Source of the DNA: Sphingomonas kaistensis
GTDB taxonomy: Bacteria; Pseudomonadota; Alphaproteobacteria; Sphingomonadales; Sphingomonadaceae
Assembly: GCF_036884275.1 (NCBI RefSeq)
Contig: NZ_CP145607.1
Location: 2,653,001 to 2,717,000 of the forward strand
Reading direction: 5' to 3'
DNA: 64,000 nucleotides
In this document: one piece after another, positions 1 through 7,357 of the stretch
How positions within the stretch are numbered: position 1 is the stretch's first letter
Layout: every line of letters starts with the position of its first letter
Program-made: the position numbers and the translations under genes
Notes under the pieces: model-generated
What the model was told of the DNA's origin: nothing
The model's input: only the letters and a program-made list of their open reading frames with translations
The model's database searches: none

Positions 1-228
1 TCTGAGATCTGCAATTTCGCCTTCTAGTCCCCGGACCTTGTCCTTGAGCTCGCGCTCACGCTCGGCGGTTTCGTACGCGGCAGACTGAGCGTCGGCGAGT
101 TGCTCGATCATCTGCGCGATCGCGAGCTTTACTTCAGTGCTGACTTCAAGCGATCGGATACCCTTCGCAATGTCGAGCGCACCCTTGATGCCGTTGAAAA
201 TTCCGGCAGCAGCAGCGACGTCAAACAT
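1..228 (-). CDS. Partial hypothetical protein, helical, C-terminus off the window
   Basis: An open frame starts at the ATG at 228-226 and runs off the left edge, so only the first 76 residues are visible. It begins MFDVAAAAGIFNGIKGALDI, continues with an Ala/Lys/Glu-rich helical stretch, and becomes strongly charged (ERERELKDKVRGLEGEIADL), which looks like a coiled coil. The start lies two bases downstream of the integrase stop on the same strand, so the two may be co-transcribed. I do not recognise a family. The position beside an integrase suggests a prophage or island gene, which is inference from context only. Confidence 0.6.
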   Translation of the reverse strand, partial: MFDVAAAAGIFNGIKGALDIAKGIRSLEVSTEVKLAIAQMIEQLADAQSAAYETAERERELKDKVRGLEGEIADLR

Positions 229-229
229 T

Positions 230-1312
230 TTAAGCCTTCTTCCTCTTGCTCGCACTTGCGGGGATTGCCCGCTCATCGCTCCCCTCTAGCGCGTTGCGGA
301 CATCGTCGTCGAGCACGTGGGCGTAGCGGAGGGTGGTGGTGACGCTACGGTGCTTCAGCGCTTCTTTGGCGGCGGCGAGGCTGCCGGTGGCGCGGACGAT
401 GCGGGTGCCGCGAGTGTGGCGGAAGTCGTGGAAGCGGAAGCTCTCTATGCCGGCGATTTTCTTTGCAGATGCCATCACTTGGCGCAGCACGGTGTGGGTG
501 AGCGGGTAACGCTCGCCCTCGCGGCGCTTACCGCGGCTCTTCTTGCAGACGTAGGTGAAGACGAAGGGCCCAACCTTGGGCTGGTTGGCGATCAGCCCCA
601 GCAACGTCGGGGTGAGCGGCCGCTTGACGATGTCGCCGCCCTTGATCCTGGTGGCGGCCTGACCAGCAGCGAGGTCAACGTCGCTCCAGCGGAGGCCGGT
701 GACCTCAGCTTGGCGCCACCCGCTCTTCAGCGCAAAGTCGCAAGCCTGGCTGACCTCGGGCCGATCGGCGGCGAGCTCGGCAAAGAGGCGCTCCTCTTCA
801 ACGAAGCTGAGTTCCCGCGGGTCGCGGCGGGGCACCTTAAGGCGCAGTGCCCGCCAGTCCGGCATTTCTCCTACATCGAAACGAGCCTTGTCGGCACGGC
901 GCCAGATAGCGCGAGCATGGTCGACCTCCCGGTTTATGGTCGCGTTAGAGCGGGTACCGCGCTGCGGCGCGAAGCTCGCGCGGCGTCTGGCAAAGTAGAT
1001 TTGAAGGTCGCGCTGGCTTATCTCGCTAAGCAGCCGTCCGCCTCCGAGACCGGTGATCATTGCCGCCGACATGTACTCGGTCAGCTTGTGGCTGGCGAGC
1101 TGGGCGGCGTGCTCGTCGTACAGGCCGCAGGATTCGTCGAGGGTGATTGAGGGGCGTGACTGCGCCGGCAACGCCGCCTTGTGTTTCTCGCGAGCTTCTA
1201 CCTGCTGGGCGGCTCGGCGGCCCGTGACGCCCGTCGAGCCGTGAAAGCGACGACCATTTCTGACGAAGTCGAAGTGGAAGTACGGGCTGCTTTTCGGCTT
1301 GTAGATGGACAT
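230..1312 (-). CDS. Tyrosine-type site-specific integrase
   Basis: A 360-residue tyrosine recombinase that would catalyse integration and excision of the surrounding element. The N-terminal arm and SAM-like core-binding region precede the catalytic domain, where the expected residues are visible: R200 (WRQAEV), K224, H295 and R298 (FHDFRH), H321 (LKHRS) and the nucleophile Y330 (LRYAHV). I chose the ATG at 1312 because the protein then begins MSIYKPKSSPYFHFDF, a common integrase start; an upstream start at 1333 would add seven residues. Its 5' end lies inside the excisionase-like gene in a different frame. The catalytic set is complete, so it is probably functional. The att sites were not identified. 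Confidence 0.93.
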   Translation of the reverse strand: MSIYKPKSSPYFHFDFVRNGRRFHGSTGVTGRRAAQQVEAREKHKAALPAQSRPSITLDESCGLYDEHAAQLASHKLTEYMSAAMITGLGGGRLLSEISQRDLQIYFARRRASFAPQRGTRSNATINREVDHARAIWRRADKARFDVGEMPDWRALRLKVPRRDPRELSFVEEERLFAELAADRPEVSQACDFALKSGWRQAEVTGLRWSDVDLAAGQAATRIKGGDIVKRPLTPTLLGLIANQPKVGPFVFTYVCKKSRGKRREGERYPLTHTVLRQVMASAKKIAGIESFRFHDFRHTRGTRIVRATGSLAAAKEALKHRSVTTTLRYAHVLDDDVRNALEGSDERAIPASASKRKKA

Positions 1313-1557
1313 CTGGCGACCTTTCCGCGGCACGATTGTATGAAGGCGTCGAGGTCGCTCAAGCTGTAACGGACCGAGCGGCCTATCAAGACGAAGCTAA
1401 TCCGACCTTCGCCGCGAATTTTGCGCAAGGTGCGCTCGGCAATTGCAAGCCGGTCGGCTGCCTGTGATTCCTTCAGCAGTGTCACCCTTCGTACCGATCT
1501 TGACCACTTGGATCGCAGTATGTGGAGGTGACGAACTGATGAGGACACGGTGGACAA
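1198..1557 (-). CDS. Excisionase-like helix-turn-helix protein overlapping the integrase
   Basis: Residues about 24-75 form a short winged-helix/excisionase-type DNA-binding domain (LLKESQAADRLAIAERTL, then GRISFVLIGRSVRYSLSDL), the layout of AlpA/Xis-like proteins beside integrases. The C-terminal third is Ser/Thr/Arg-rich and overlaps the integrase start by 115 bases in another frame, so the tail is probably constrained by the integrase rather than folded. The start is uncertain: the ATG at 1557 gives 119 residues, and a GTG near 1488 just before the HTH is a plausible alternative. Its likely role is directing excision or regulating the integrase, inferred from domain and position. Confidence 0.72.
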   Translation of the reverse strand: MSTVSSSVRHLHILRSKWSRSVRRVTLLKESQAADRLAIAERTLRKIRGEGRISFVLIGRSVRYSLSDLDAFIQSCRGKVARCPSTSRKAARTSTSTSSEMVVAFTARRASRAAEPPSR

Positions 1558-1933
1558 AGGCGAAGCCTGGAACAGACTAGCATCATATGAAGGCTCCTAT
1601 CTGCTGTGCTGTGGCTAGCCGTCAGATAGAAGCACGAATTTTGAAGTCACTCTTGACTGCGTACAATGCAAAAGGAACAGTCGCAATTGTGTTATAACAA
1701 GTACACCAATTAGCTGCAATCTTTGTCAAGTATAACAAGATGTTTACTGGGATGGAGTATTACGGCATGCTTCCACATCGTGGGCTAGAGATAACTCGTG
1801 GTAGGCAATGGTCGAGTCTCGACAAGACACTGCTCACTATCAATTACAGACAAGGCGGGTTCCTTGGTCAGGGCGGGTTTGGACTAGTATTGATGCAGAA
1901 CTTTCGCTCGTATTCACAGAAGGACGTTACCTT
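1558..1933. other. AT-rich intergenic region with a 9-base direct repeat
   Basis: This 376-base gap separates the leftward integrase module from the rightward MucR-like gene and is clearly richer in A/T than its surroundings. TATAACAAG occurs twice, at 1693-1701 and 1731-1739. Several TTGA-like hexamers (for example TTGACT at 1653) could be promoter elements, but I could not match a convincing -35/-10 pair. Short open frames here have no family resemblance. The gap most likely holds divergent promoters and operators for the element. Confidence 0.4.
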
Positions 1934-2365
1934 ATGGAAGGCAATAGTTTGATCAGACTGACGACGATAATCGTCAGCAGTTATGTGGCGAATAATGGGG
2001 TCGCCGCGAACGATGTCGCGAAGATCGTGACGGGTGTCCATGGCGCACTGTCGGGCTTGAAGCAGCCGCAGAAGCAAGCCGTTCAGCCACAAGTCCCGGT
2101 CACGTCCATACAGGCTTCGGTGAAGCCCGAGCACATCGTTTGCCTGGGGTGCGGGAAGAAGCAGAAACTCCTCAAGCGCCACCTCCGGGCGGCGCATGGA
2201 CTGACGCCCAATCAGTATCGTGCCGAGTATCACTTGCCACGGGAGTACCCCATGACCTCCCCGAACTACTCGGCGCGGCGCAGTGACTTGGCCCGCGCGA
2301 CTGGCCTAGGACGCCGGAAGATGGATGCGGAGACCACTCGTGCCCCCGCGAAAGGTACCGCTTAG
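1934..2365 (+). CDS. MucR/Ros-family zinc-finger transcriptional regulator
   Basis: A 143-residue regulator of the alphaproteobacterial MucR/Ros family. The N-terminal helical part (LIRLTTIIVSSYVANN onward) matches the usual oligomerisation region. The DNA-binding part carries a prokaryotic Cys2His2 finger: CLGC, nine residues, His, four residues, His (CLGCGKKQKLLKRHLRAAHG), followed by LTPNQYRAEYHLP, typical of the family. I chose the ATG at 1934 because it has AGAAGGA nine bases upstream and gives the usual family length; an earlier in-frame start at 1808 adds 42 residues unlike MucR. It sits between the integrase module and a serine recombinase, so it may regulate element genes or be cargo acting on host genes. 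Confidence 0.88.
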   Translation: MEGNSLIRLTTIIVSSYVANNGVAANDVAKIVTGVHGALSGLKQPQKQAVQPQVPVTSIQASVKPEHIVCLGCGKKQKLLKRHLRAAHGLTPNQYRAEYHLPREYPMTSPNYSARRSDLARATGLGRRKMDAETTRAPAKGTA

Positions 2366-2382
2366 GGTAGCTTGTCCCCGTC

Positions 2383-2925
2383 TTACGCTGCCAACGCTCG
2401 ATAAACGCTGGCCCGACCGATGTTCAGCCGCTTTGCAATTTCCGTTGCGCCCAACCCCTGCGCGCGGAGCTCTTGAACATCTTCTGGACGGATCGAAGGC
2501 GGTCGACCTCGGTATGCTCCTCGCAGCTTCGCCTTGGCCACTCCCTCCATTTGCCGTTCGCGCCGTATGTCGTTCTCGAAGGCTGCAACTGCGCCGAGTA
2601 CGGCCAACATCAGTCTTCCGGTGGAGCTATCGGTATCGACGCCTGACTGGCTGAGGCAACGGAAGGCTACACCCTTGGCGGTGAGCTTCTCGATGATGCG
2701 GTGAAGGTCGGCGACACTCCTCGCGAGCCTATCGAGGCGGGTCACGCAAAGGGTGTCGCCTTCCCGCACGAAGTCGAGGGCCAGGGCGAGTTGCTCACGA
2801 TCGGCGGCCGAGCGGCCCGACATCTTTTCCGAAAAGACTTTCTCGCACCCGGCCTGACTCAAGGCCTCGTGCTGAATGTCCAGGCTTTGCGACGTCGAGC
2901 TTACCCTTCCGTATCCCACCAACAT
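2383..2925 (-). CDS. Serine recombinase (resolvase/invertase family)
   Basis: A 180-residue small serine recombinase. The N-terminus reads MLVGYGRVSSTSQSLDIQ, with the catalytic serine in the YGRVS motif. The central region has the conserved Arg-rich segment (VTRLDRLARS), the region before the E-helix is present (LGAVAAFENDIRRER), and the C-terminus ends in a Hin-type HTH (GLGATEIAKRLNIGRASVYR). The ATG at 2925 is preceded by CAGGAG five bases upstream. Length and motif order fit a complete resolvase or invertase. An inverted repeat 80 bases upstream (3006-3034) could be part of its recombination site. It converges on the MucR-like gene with 17 bases between stops. Confidence 0.92.
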   Translation of the reverse strand: MLVGYGRVSSTSQSLDIQHEALSQAGCEKVFSEKMSGRSAADREQLALALDFVREGDTLCVTRLDRLARSVADLHRIIEKLTAKGVAFRCLSQSGVDTDSSTGRLMLAVLGAVAAFENDIRRERQMEGVAKAKLRGAYRGRPPSIRPEDVQELRAQGLGATEIAKRLNIGRASVYRALAA

Positions 2926-2972
2926 GCGCGCTCCTGTCTCGGATGATCCTAGACCAGAGGCTCTCACGTATC

Positions 2973-3224
2973 TCAAAATTGGCAAGAGAATCTGTTGAGA
3001 CACAATCTCCCGGTTCCTGAGACGAACCGGGAGATCCTAGATGAATGAGGCGAGGAGGCACGACGAAAGACGTCAAGGCCGCTGCTCTCTCCCCGGAGAA
3101 CACGGGCAAGGGCAATGTGGTAGGTGATGTCATTCACCTCAGTTGGGAGCCTGTTCCCAAGACGCTCCGGGTCGAAGTCTTCCCGGAGTATGCTTGGGCC
3201 GTTGGCTTTGATCGTATCACTCAT
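2973..3224 (-). CDS. Small hypothetical protein
   Basis: An 83-residue frame beginning MSDTIKANGPSILREDF, with GAGG five bases before the ATG at 3224, which supports real translation. It follows the 3246-3701 gene in the same direction with a 21-base gap, so it may be the last gene of a three-gene unit. The final 25 residues are Ser/Arg/Cys-rich and run through the perfect inverted repeat at 3006-3034, so the original C-terminus may have been altered. No family recognised. Confidence 0.45.
   Translation of the reverse strand: MSDTIKANGPSILREDFDPERLGNRLPTEVNDITYHIALARVLRGESSGLDVFRRASSPHSSRISRFVSGTGRLCLNRFSCQF
3006..3034. repeat. Perfect 11-base inverted repeat upstream of the serine recombinase
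   Basis: TCTCCCGGTTC at 3006-3016 is the exact reverse complement of GAACCGGGAGA at 3024-3034, with a seven-base spacer. It lies about 80 bases upstream of the recombinase start and inside the end of the small hypothetical gene. No T-run follows on either strand, so it is a poor intrinsic terminator. A recombinase or regulator binding site is the alternative. Confidence 0.6.
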
Positions 3225-3245
3225 AGCCGCCTCATACCCGCACGG

Positions 3246-3701
3246 TCAGAACCAGCGCAGCTTGAACAGGGCAGCGGTTTCGACATCAGGGAAGTAGGCA
3301 TGGAGATCGAACCAAGCGTTCAGCATGCCGGTGCCATCATTGCGTTCGTCCATGTCACCTTTGAGCGCGTAGTCGGAAACGTTCCCCGGGTTATTCAGCC
3401 ACTCGACCATCCCCGGCCACCAGTAATCGGCAAGCTCCGTCCGGGGGTAGTGCTTCATAGCCAGCGCGTTGCGCTCGCTCTTCACAAGCTGACGCCTAAG
3501 CGTGACCTTGTGGGTGAGGTGAGCCATCGGCTTCTCAACCTCAGCAAGGATAGCTGCGGCTTCAGGGCAGACTTCAGCGTGGTCGCGGAACGTATGTTCC
3601 ACCAGACCGCAGCCCGCAGTGCAGTAGTATTCGCCACACCGGTAGCCGCCACTACGTTCCTGTTCGCGCAGAGCTTCACGAAGTTGGTCCATCGCGTTCA
3701 T
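3246..3701 (-). CDS. Hypothetical protein with a Cys/His-rich N-terminal segment
   Basis: A 151-residue protein starting MNAMDQLREALREQERSGGY. Cysteines and a histidine in YRCGEYYCTAGCGLVEHTF suggest a small zinc-binding site near residues 20-40; the rest is a charged, tryptophan-containing soluble domain. The ATG at 3701 has GGGAGG upstream and overlaps the preceding stop by one base (TGATG), so translation is probably coupled to the 3701-4015 gene. I do not recognise a family; the arrangement is typical of phage or island accessory genes. Confidence 0.72.
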   Translation of the reverse strand: MNAMDQLREALREQERSGGYRCGEYYCTAGCGLVEHTFRDHAEVCPEAAAILAEVEKPMAHLTHKVTLRRQLVKSERNALAMKHYPRTELADYWWPGMVEWLNNPGNVSDYALKGDMDERNDGTGMLNAWFDLHAYFPDVETAALFKLRWF

Positions 3702-4015
3702 CAGCGATCCTCCCGGTTCATCCATTCGCGGAACTCGTCTGGCGTCATGGTTTCGTAGTTGCGTTCCATCTCCGTGTAGAACCCCCTCTGCTGATCCGTG
3801 GATGCTGGCCAGTGCAGTCCCTCGCATGCGTCATGGAGCGCACGCTCATGGCTGTCTTCAGGCATGATGTCCGACCAATTCCGGAGCAAGTTGTCGAGCG
3901 GACATTCCCTTGGATACACAATGTGCATCCAGTAGAGGTCACGATATTCGATGGTCGTCAAGTGACGGTTCAAAGACGCTTCGAGTAGTTTGTTCATTCG
4001 TTCACGGTGACTCAT
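3701..4015 (-). CDS. Hypothetical protein, translationally coupled to the next gene
   Basis: A 104-residue acidic protein beginning MSHRERMNKLLEASLNRHLT. The ATG at 4015 has AAGGAG seven bases upstream, a strong ribosome site that decides this start over an upstream one at 4069. It is followed directly by the 3246-3701 gene with a one-base stop/start overlap. It is rich in Glu, Trp and Tyr (WMHIVYPRECPLDNLLRNW). No signal peptide, membrane segment or recognisable family. Confidence 0.7.
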   Translation of the reverse strand: MSHRERMNKLLEASLNRHLTTIEYRDLYWMHIVYPRECPLDNLLRNWSDIMPEDSHERALHDACEGLHWPASTDQQRGFYTEMERNYETMTPDEFREWMNREDR

Positions 4016-4121
4016 CAGTATTCTCCTTGCTGATTGGAGATACTTAGCGTCACTACTTTGACCACGCATTATAGAAAACTTTGATATTGACGAACTTCAC
4101 CACGATGTTGGACAATCGCTA

Positions 4122-4304
4122 ATGGAGGAATTTCCCAAGCGTGGTCGTGATCGTCCCCGTAAAGACGGTACGATCCAATTCCCTGTAGAACCCGCTCCCA
4201 AGGCTCCCCCCGAACAGACAGATGGCTCCGATCTATCGCCGGGAATATCGATGTGTGGGTCGATACAAGCGTCTGGGACGGTCCACAGACGATGGAAGGG
4301 CTAG
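4122..4304 (+). CDS. Possible small basic protein with an AT-hook-like motif
   Basis: A 60-codon frame beginning MEEFPKRGRDRPRKDGTIQF. The segment KRGRDRPRKDG resembles an AT-hook (core Arg-Gly-Arg-Pro with flanking basic residues) interrupted by one Asp, and is followed by a Pro-rich, acidic stretch. No clear ribosome site is visible and no family is recognised. It could equally be a chance frame. Confidence 0.25.
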   Translation: MEEFPKRGRDRPRKDGTIQFPVEPAPKAPPEQTDGSDLSPGISMCGSIQASGTVHRRWKG

Positions 4305-4815
4305 TCAGCCCGACCAATGATCCGACTGATAAATAATGCAGAAGGACTCTTACTAAAGTAGAGTCGAAGACATGCTCTTCCGCGAGCCTTGCTCGCCAAC
4401 CAAGCCCACCTCCCGGCAGAAGGGGGGCGGTAGTCGAGACGGAAGCTCGCAGCGGATCATCGGAGATCATGCAATAAGCCGCTTTAACCCTCCGCTAGTG
4501 ACCACCGCATTTGAAGCCTTTGGGCAGGTATAGCTACTTGAGCATGACGCGCTGAGCATTGCGCGTGACATCATGCACCCACGACGAGACTTTCTGTCAT
4601 TGGCTCCCGTGGACACCGTTTGGGCGATGACGCCTTCCGCACCCTTGGACACAAGACACCAGTCAAGACACACCGTCGATAGACACACTAGGGCAGCGAG
4701 TTGGTAGAGCCGGAAATAACCGTGATTAGGGTTGAAGCGCAGACCAAGCACCCTCCTCTTACGAGGACACGCCAGTGACAGAAGGTTAGAAACTCCGATG
4801 GATGAAGACATATTT

Positions 4816-4858
4816 CCCCTTGTGATAGACGCATATTCTATGTGTCTTTCACAGGGGG
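4816..4858. repeat. 19-base imperfect inverted repeat
   Basis: The arm CCCCTTGTGATAGACGCAT (4816-4834) and the arm ATGTGTCTTTCACAGGGGG (4840-4858) pair at 16 of 19 positions around the loop ATTCT. The flanks are AT-rich and there is no T-run, so it does not look like a simple terminator. It may be an operator, a replication or mobilisation site, or a structured RNA. Confidence 0.65.
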
Positions 4859-5013
4859 ACTATAAAGCTATGTTCTCGATGGATGAAGGCCAAGTAAGGT
4901 TCTAGTTCATAGATGGATTGGCGAGCCAGACAGATGCGAGCGCAGCGGAGCAGATGGCTGAGCGAGTGCGATCAGCGCTAGCTGAGCGCCAAAGACCTAT
5001 GCGGATCTCTCTT

Positions 5014-5038
5014 CGTGACCTCAACTTGTGAGGTCACG
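5014..5038. repeat. Perfect 10-base dyad
   Basis: CGTGACCTCA at 5014-5023 and TGAGGTCACG at 5029-5038 are exact reverse complements separated by ACTTG. There is no T-run after either arm. It lies about 100 bases beyond the 3' end of the leftward 5139-5540 gene, so it could be a weak terminator for it or a protein-binding dyad. Confidence 0.6.
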
Positions 5039-5138
5039 GTGAACGGGAAAGGGCGAACCAGCTAACCCGCGCACATCCTTCGCCGCCTCTCATCACGACT
5101 TCGCAGGTGCCACTGAGGCTGCTGCGCGAACTACAGAG

Positions 5139-5540
5139 TCAGAGCTTGGGATCGAGCATATGGGCCGCACCGTGGACCTGAGGATGGTAGCCCCACCCAG
5201 TGTTGCTGCTCAATCCGGTCTCCTCCCAGCGTTCATCAAGCCCGATTGCGTCGAGGCTCCAGCCAGTTGCGTTCAGTCGCTCCTCAAGATTCCTCAGCGC
5301 TTGCCCTAAATTGTGCGGGTCTTCGGCAAGCACCATCTCGCCTGTGGGAAGGCCCACGGAGCAGAACCAGCCCGCGAACACACGGGCTCGCCCAGTGCTC
5401 ACCGTGCCGCTCTGGACGGGCACTTCGATGATGTCGGTCGGGACAGACTGGTCAGACGTCAGTGGCACGAGACGACAGAGACGGTCACGCCCCGCGTATT
5501 TTCGCCAAGCTTTAGCGTCGAAAAGGTCTTTGTAGCGCAT
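5139..5540 (-). CDS. Hypothetical protein
   Basis: A 133-residue protein beginning MRYKDLFDAKAWRKYAGRDR. It has a compact soluble-domain look, with a hydrophobic core (RVFAGWFCSVGLPTGEMVLA) and a Trp/His-rich C-terminus (TGWGYHPQVHGAAHML). ATG at 5540 follows AGGTG; a GTG at 5543 is in frame. It is divergent from the HTH-methyltransferase gene with about 70 bases between starts, so the two probably share a regulatory region. No family recognised. Confidence 0.65.
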   Translation of the reverse strand: MRYKDLFDAKAWRKYAGRDRLCRLVPLTSDQSVPTDIIEVPVQSGTVSTGRARVFAGWFCSVGLPTGEMVLAEDPHNLGQALRNLEERLNATGWSLDAIGLDERWEETGLSSNTGWGYHPQVHGAAHMLDPKL

Positions 5541-5612
5541 CACCTATTTATCGGGTTTGATACAGCAAGAGAGCGTGTCAGATACGCTTACACAAAATGT
5601 GGGGGTATCCGC

Positions 5613-6608
5613 GTGAATCTGGGTCAGGCTCTGCGATCAGGACGCATGGCGCGCAAGTTCACGCAAACCGAGCTTGGTAAGCTTGCTGGCCTAAGTCGGC
5701 AGGCCGTTGCGGAAATTGAAGGCAACACTGGGCGAGTGAGTAATTTCCTTGCCTTGGAAAAGCACATTCCAATTTCCGTTACCGGCCTTCCGATGGGCGC
5801 ACGAAGGATCGGGGAGCGCCTCCGCTTGGCACGCATCTCGAAATCGCTCTCCCTTCGTGCCGCAGCAGAGCGGGCGGAAATTGCGGTGAATACCGTTCGC
5901 GAAATTGAGGCGGGCCGAGGTACGCTGGGGCCTCTGCATCGACTTGCCAGTGTGCTCGCGCCAGCCGCACGTGCTCGAGCCGTGAGCGAGGGGCACAACC
6001 GGAGAGGCATAGCGGTCGTAGGGTGGTCGTCCGAGCGAGTACGCAGACGAGCCGATCACTACGTCACTCCCGCACCGATCGTACGTCTGCTTCTTGATCA
6101 CGAGGTGATTGACCGAGCTCACCCGGTCCTGGAACCCGCAGTCGGAGAGGCGCGGATAATTGAGAGAGTTCTACTCGAACGAGGCTATCAGGTTGTCTGC
6201 TCCGATCTGCACGGACGCGGGGACGAGTGTCGTGACTTCTTCGACATTCACCAACAGCACCACACCGTCATCACCAATCCGCCATTCCGCTTGCATCAGG
6301 AGTTCATAAAGCACGCGAAACGCATCGTGGCTAACAAGTTTTGCTTCCTGCTGCCTTTGAATTATCTCGTGGGGGCTCAGAGGCACTCGGACATCTGGAG
6401 CGATCCTGGCTTTCCCTTAGCGCGAGTGCATGTGCTCACCCGCGGCATCGATTTTGTTGGTACAGACCCCTTTGCTGATCGCTTTAAGCCGGCACAAATA
6501 TACTGCGGCTGGTTCATCTTCGAGCGGCAGCATCGCGGTCCCCCGACGCTGCACTGGATGGACAGCAATCCATACGTCGAGAGGATCGCCCGAACTCCTG
6601 TTCGATAA
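5613..6608 (+). CDS. Tandem XRE-type HTH fused to an N6-adenine DNA methyltransferase-like domain
   Basis: A 331-residue fusion. Residues about 3-50 form one XRE/Cro-like HTH (LGQALRSGRMARKFTQTELG, then KLAGLSRQAVAEIEGN) and residues about 65-115 a second (IGERLRLARISKSLSLRAAA, then VNTVREIEAG). The C-terminal part is a small SAM methyltransferase: an entry motif HYVTPAPIVRLLL, motif I LEPAVGEA (about 173-180), an acidic CSDL strand, and catalytic motif IV ITNPPF (222-225). The NPPF form is that of N6-adenine enzymes common on phages. GTG at 5613 includes the whole first HTH; ATG at 5646 is an alternative that removes 11 residues. Self-regulated methylation or a combined repressor/methylase is inference. 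Confidence 0.82.
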   Translation: MNLGQALRSGRMARKFTQTELGKLAGLSRQAVAEIEGNTGRVSNFLALEKHIPISVTGLPMGARRIGERLRLARISKSLSLRAAAERAEIAVNTVREIEAGRGTLGPLHRLASVLAPAARARAVSEGHNRRGIAVVGWSSERVRRRADHYVTPAPIVRLLLDHEVIDRAHPVLEPAVGEARIIERVLLERGYQVVCSDLHGRGDECRDFFDIHQQHHTVITNPPFRLHQEFIKHAKRIVANKFCFLLPLNYLVGAQRHSDIWSDPGFPLARVHVLTRGIDFVGTDPFADRFKPAQIYCGWFIFERQHRGPPTLHWMDSNPYVERIARTPVR

Positions 6609-6703
6609 CTAAATCCGTAAAAGAAAAATAATGCGGGTCAGGCGACTAGCAGTCTAATTCTTGGGCATGGGCAACAACAGGCCCGCAACCAAGAAAGACT
6701 AAT

Positions 6704-7228
6704 ATGACTTACAACAGTACTGTTTATTCGCCTTCCGTAGATACCATCGAGCTCTTTGCGGTGATTCCCAAAAATCCCAAAAGCGAGATATTCTGCGTAC
6801 CATTGGCAGATGGTTCGAAACTAAGCTTTGATATCACTGCCATGAACGAATACTGGAATGGACTCACCGGGGCGTGCAATTTTGAAATCCCTCTCTGCAA
6901 AGAGATCTGCAGAGAGTTCGAAGCTGATGGGTACATCGAAGCCCAGCGAGTCGAACGTTTCGCTGACGTGATCTTAAGGCACAGCGCTCTTGGCATCCCC
7001 ACCCGCGCACGTCCAATGCTGGGTGTTGAGACTCATGACGGCCTCGTTATCGTGGATGGCCGTCATACCTACATGGCGTTGGCTATGCTGCATCTGGATG
7101 AGGTGCTTGCCGGTAGTGAGCTCTATCACCCAGCCTACATCTTCGCCGAGCATGAATGGATCCACTTCGTACTCGAGGGCGATGTACCCGAGCCTGTTCC
7201 CTTCGCATCGCGTGTGATGCAGCAATGA
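6704..7228 (+). CDS. ParB/Srx-like domain protein
   Basis: A 174-residue protein beginning MTYNSTVYSPSVDTIELFAV. The region around residues 110-130 reads DGLVIVDGRHTYMALAML, close to the conserved glycine-arginine-histidine box of ParB-like N-terminal and sulfiredoxin-fold domains, where it forms a nucleotide-binding or nuclease site. The C-terminus is acidic with EHEWIHFVLEGDVPE. There is no ParB HTH, so it is not a full partition protein. It follows the HTH-methyltransferase gene in the same direction after 95 bases. The ribosome site is weak. Confidence 0.6.
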   Translation: MTYNSTVYSPSVDTIELFAVIPKNPKSEIFCVPLADGSKLSFDITAMNEYWNGLTGACNFEIPLCKEICREFEADGYIEAQRVERFADVILRHSALGIPTRARPMLGVETHDGLVIVDGRHTYMALAMLHLDEVLAGSELYHPAYIFAEHEWIHFVLEGDVPEPVPFASRVMQQ

Positions 7229-7357
7229 GCGCCCGGGCCTTTGGCACGAACGTGCTCGTTGCGGCCATCGCATTTCCCAAACACGCGCGCGGGAGTGCTC
7301 CCGTGATTGTGGCTTCCCTGAACTCACATTCCCGTTGCCGACTTCAAGGCGGTGAGC

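Larger units (their letters stand above)
4016..5138. other. Sparsely coding island region with large dyads
   Basis: About 1.1 kb with no confident gene. The only frame with some protein-like character is the 60-codon one at 4122-4304, listed separately. Leftward frames at 4069-4470 and 4467-4811 lack ribosome sites and family resemblance. The stretch contains the 19-base imperfect inverted repeat at 4816-4858, the perfect 10-base dyad at 5014-5038, and the palindrome TCAGCGCTAGCTGA near 4974. It could hold an origin, an operator array, a non-coding RNA or decayed genes. Confidence 0.4.

Noticed and set aside
317..1150. Long rightward frame opposite the integrase
   Set aside because: Its composition is Ala/Gly/Val-rich with no motifs, and it mirrors the integrase, whose catalytic residues are all present.
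1740..1952. 70-codon rightward frame before the MucR-like gene
   Set aside because: No ribosome site or family, and it overlaps the well supported MucR start in another frame.
4069..4811. Two leftward frames of 133 and 114 codons
   Set aside because: No ribosome sites and protein-unlike composition; treated as part of the gene-poor region.
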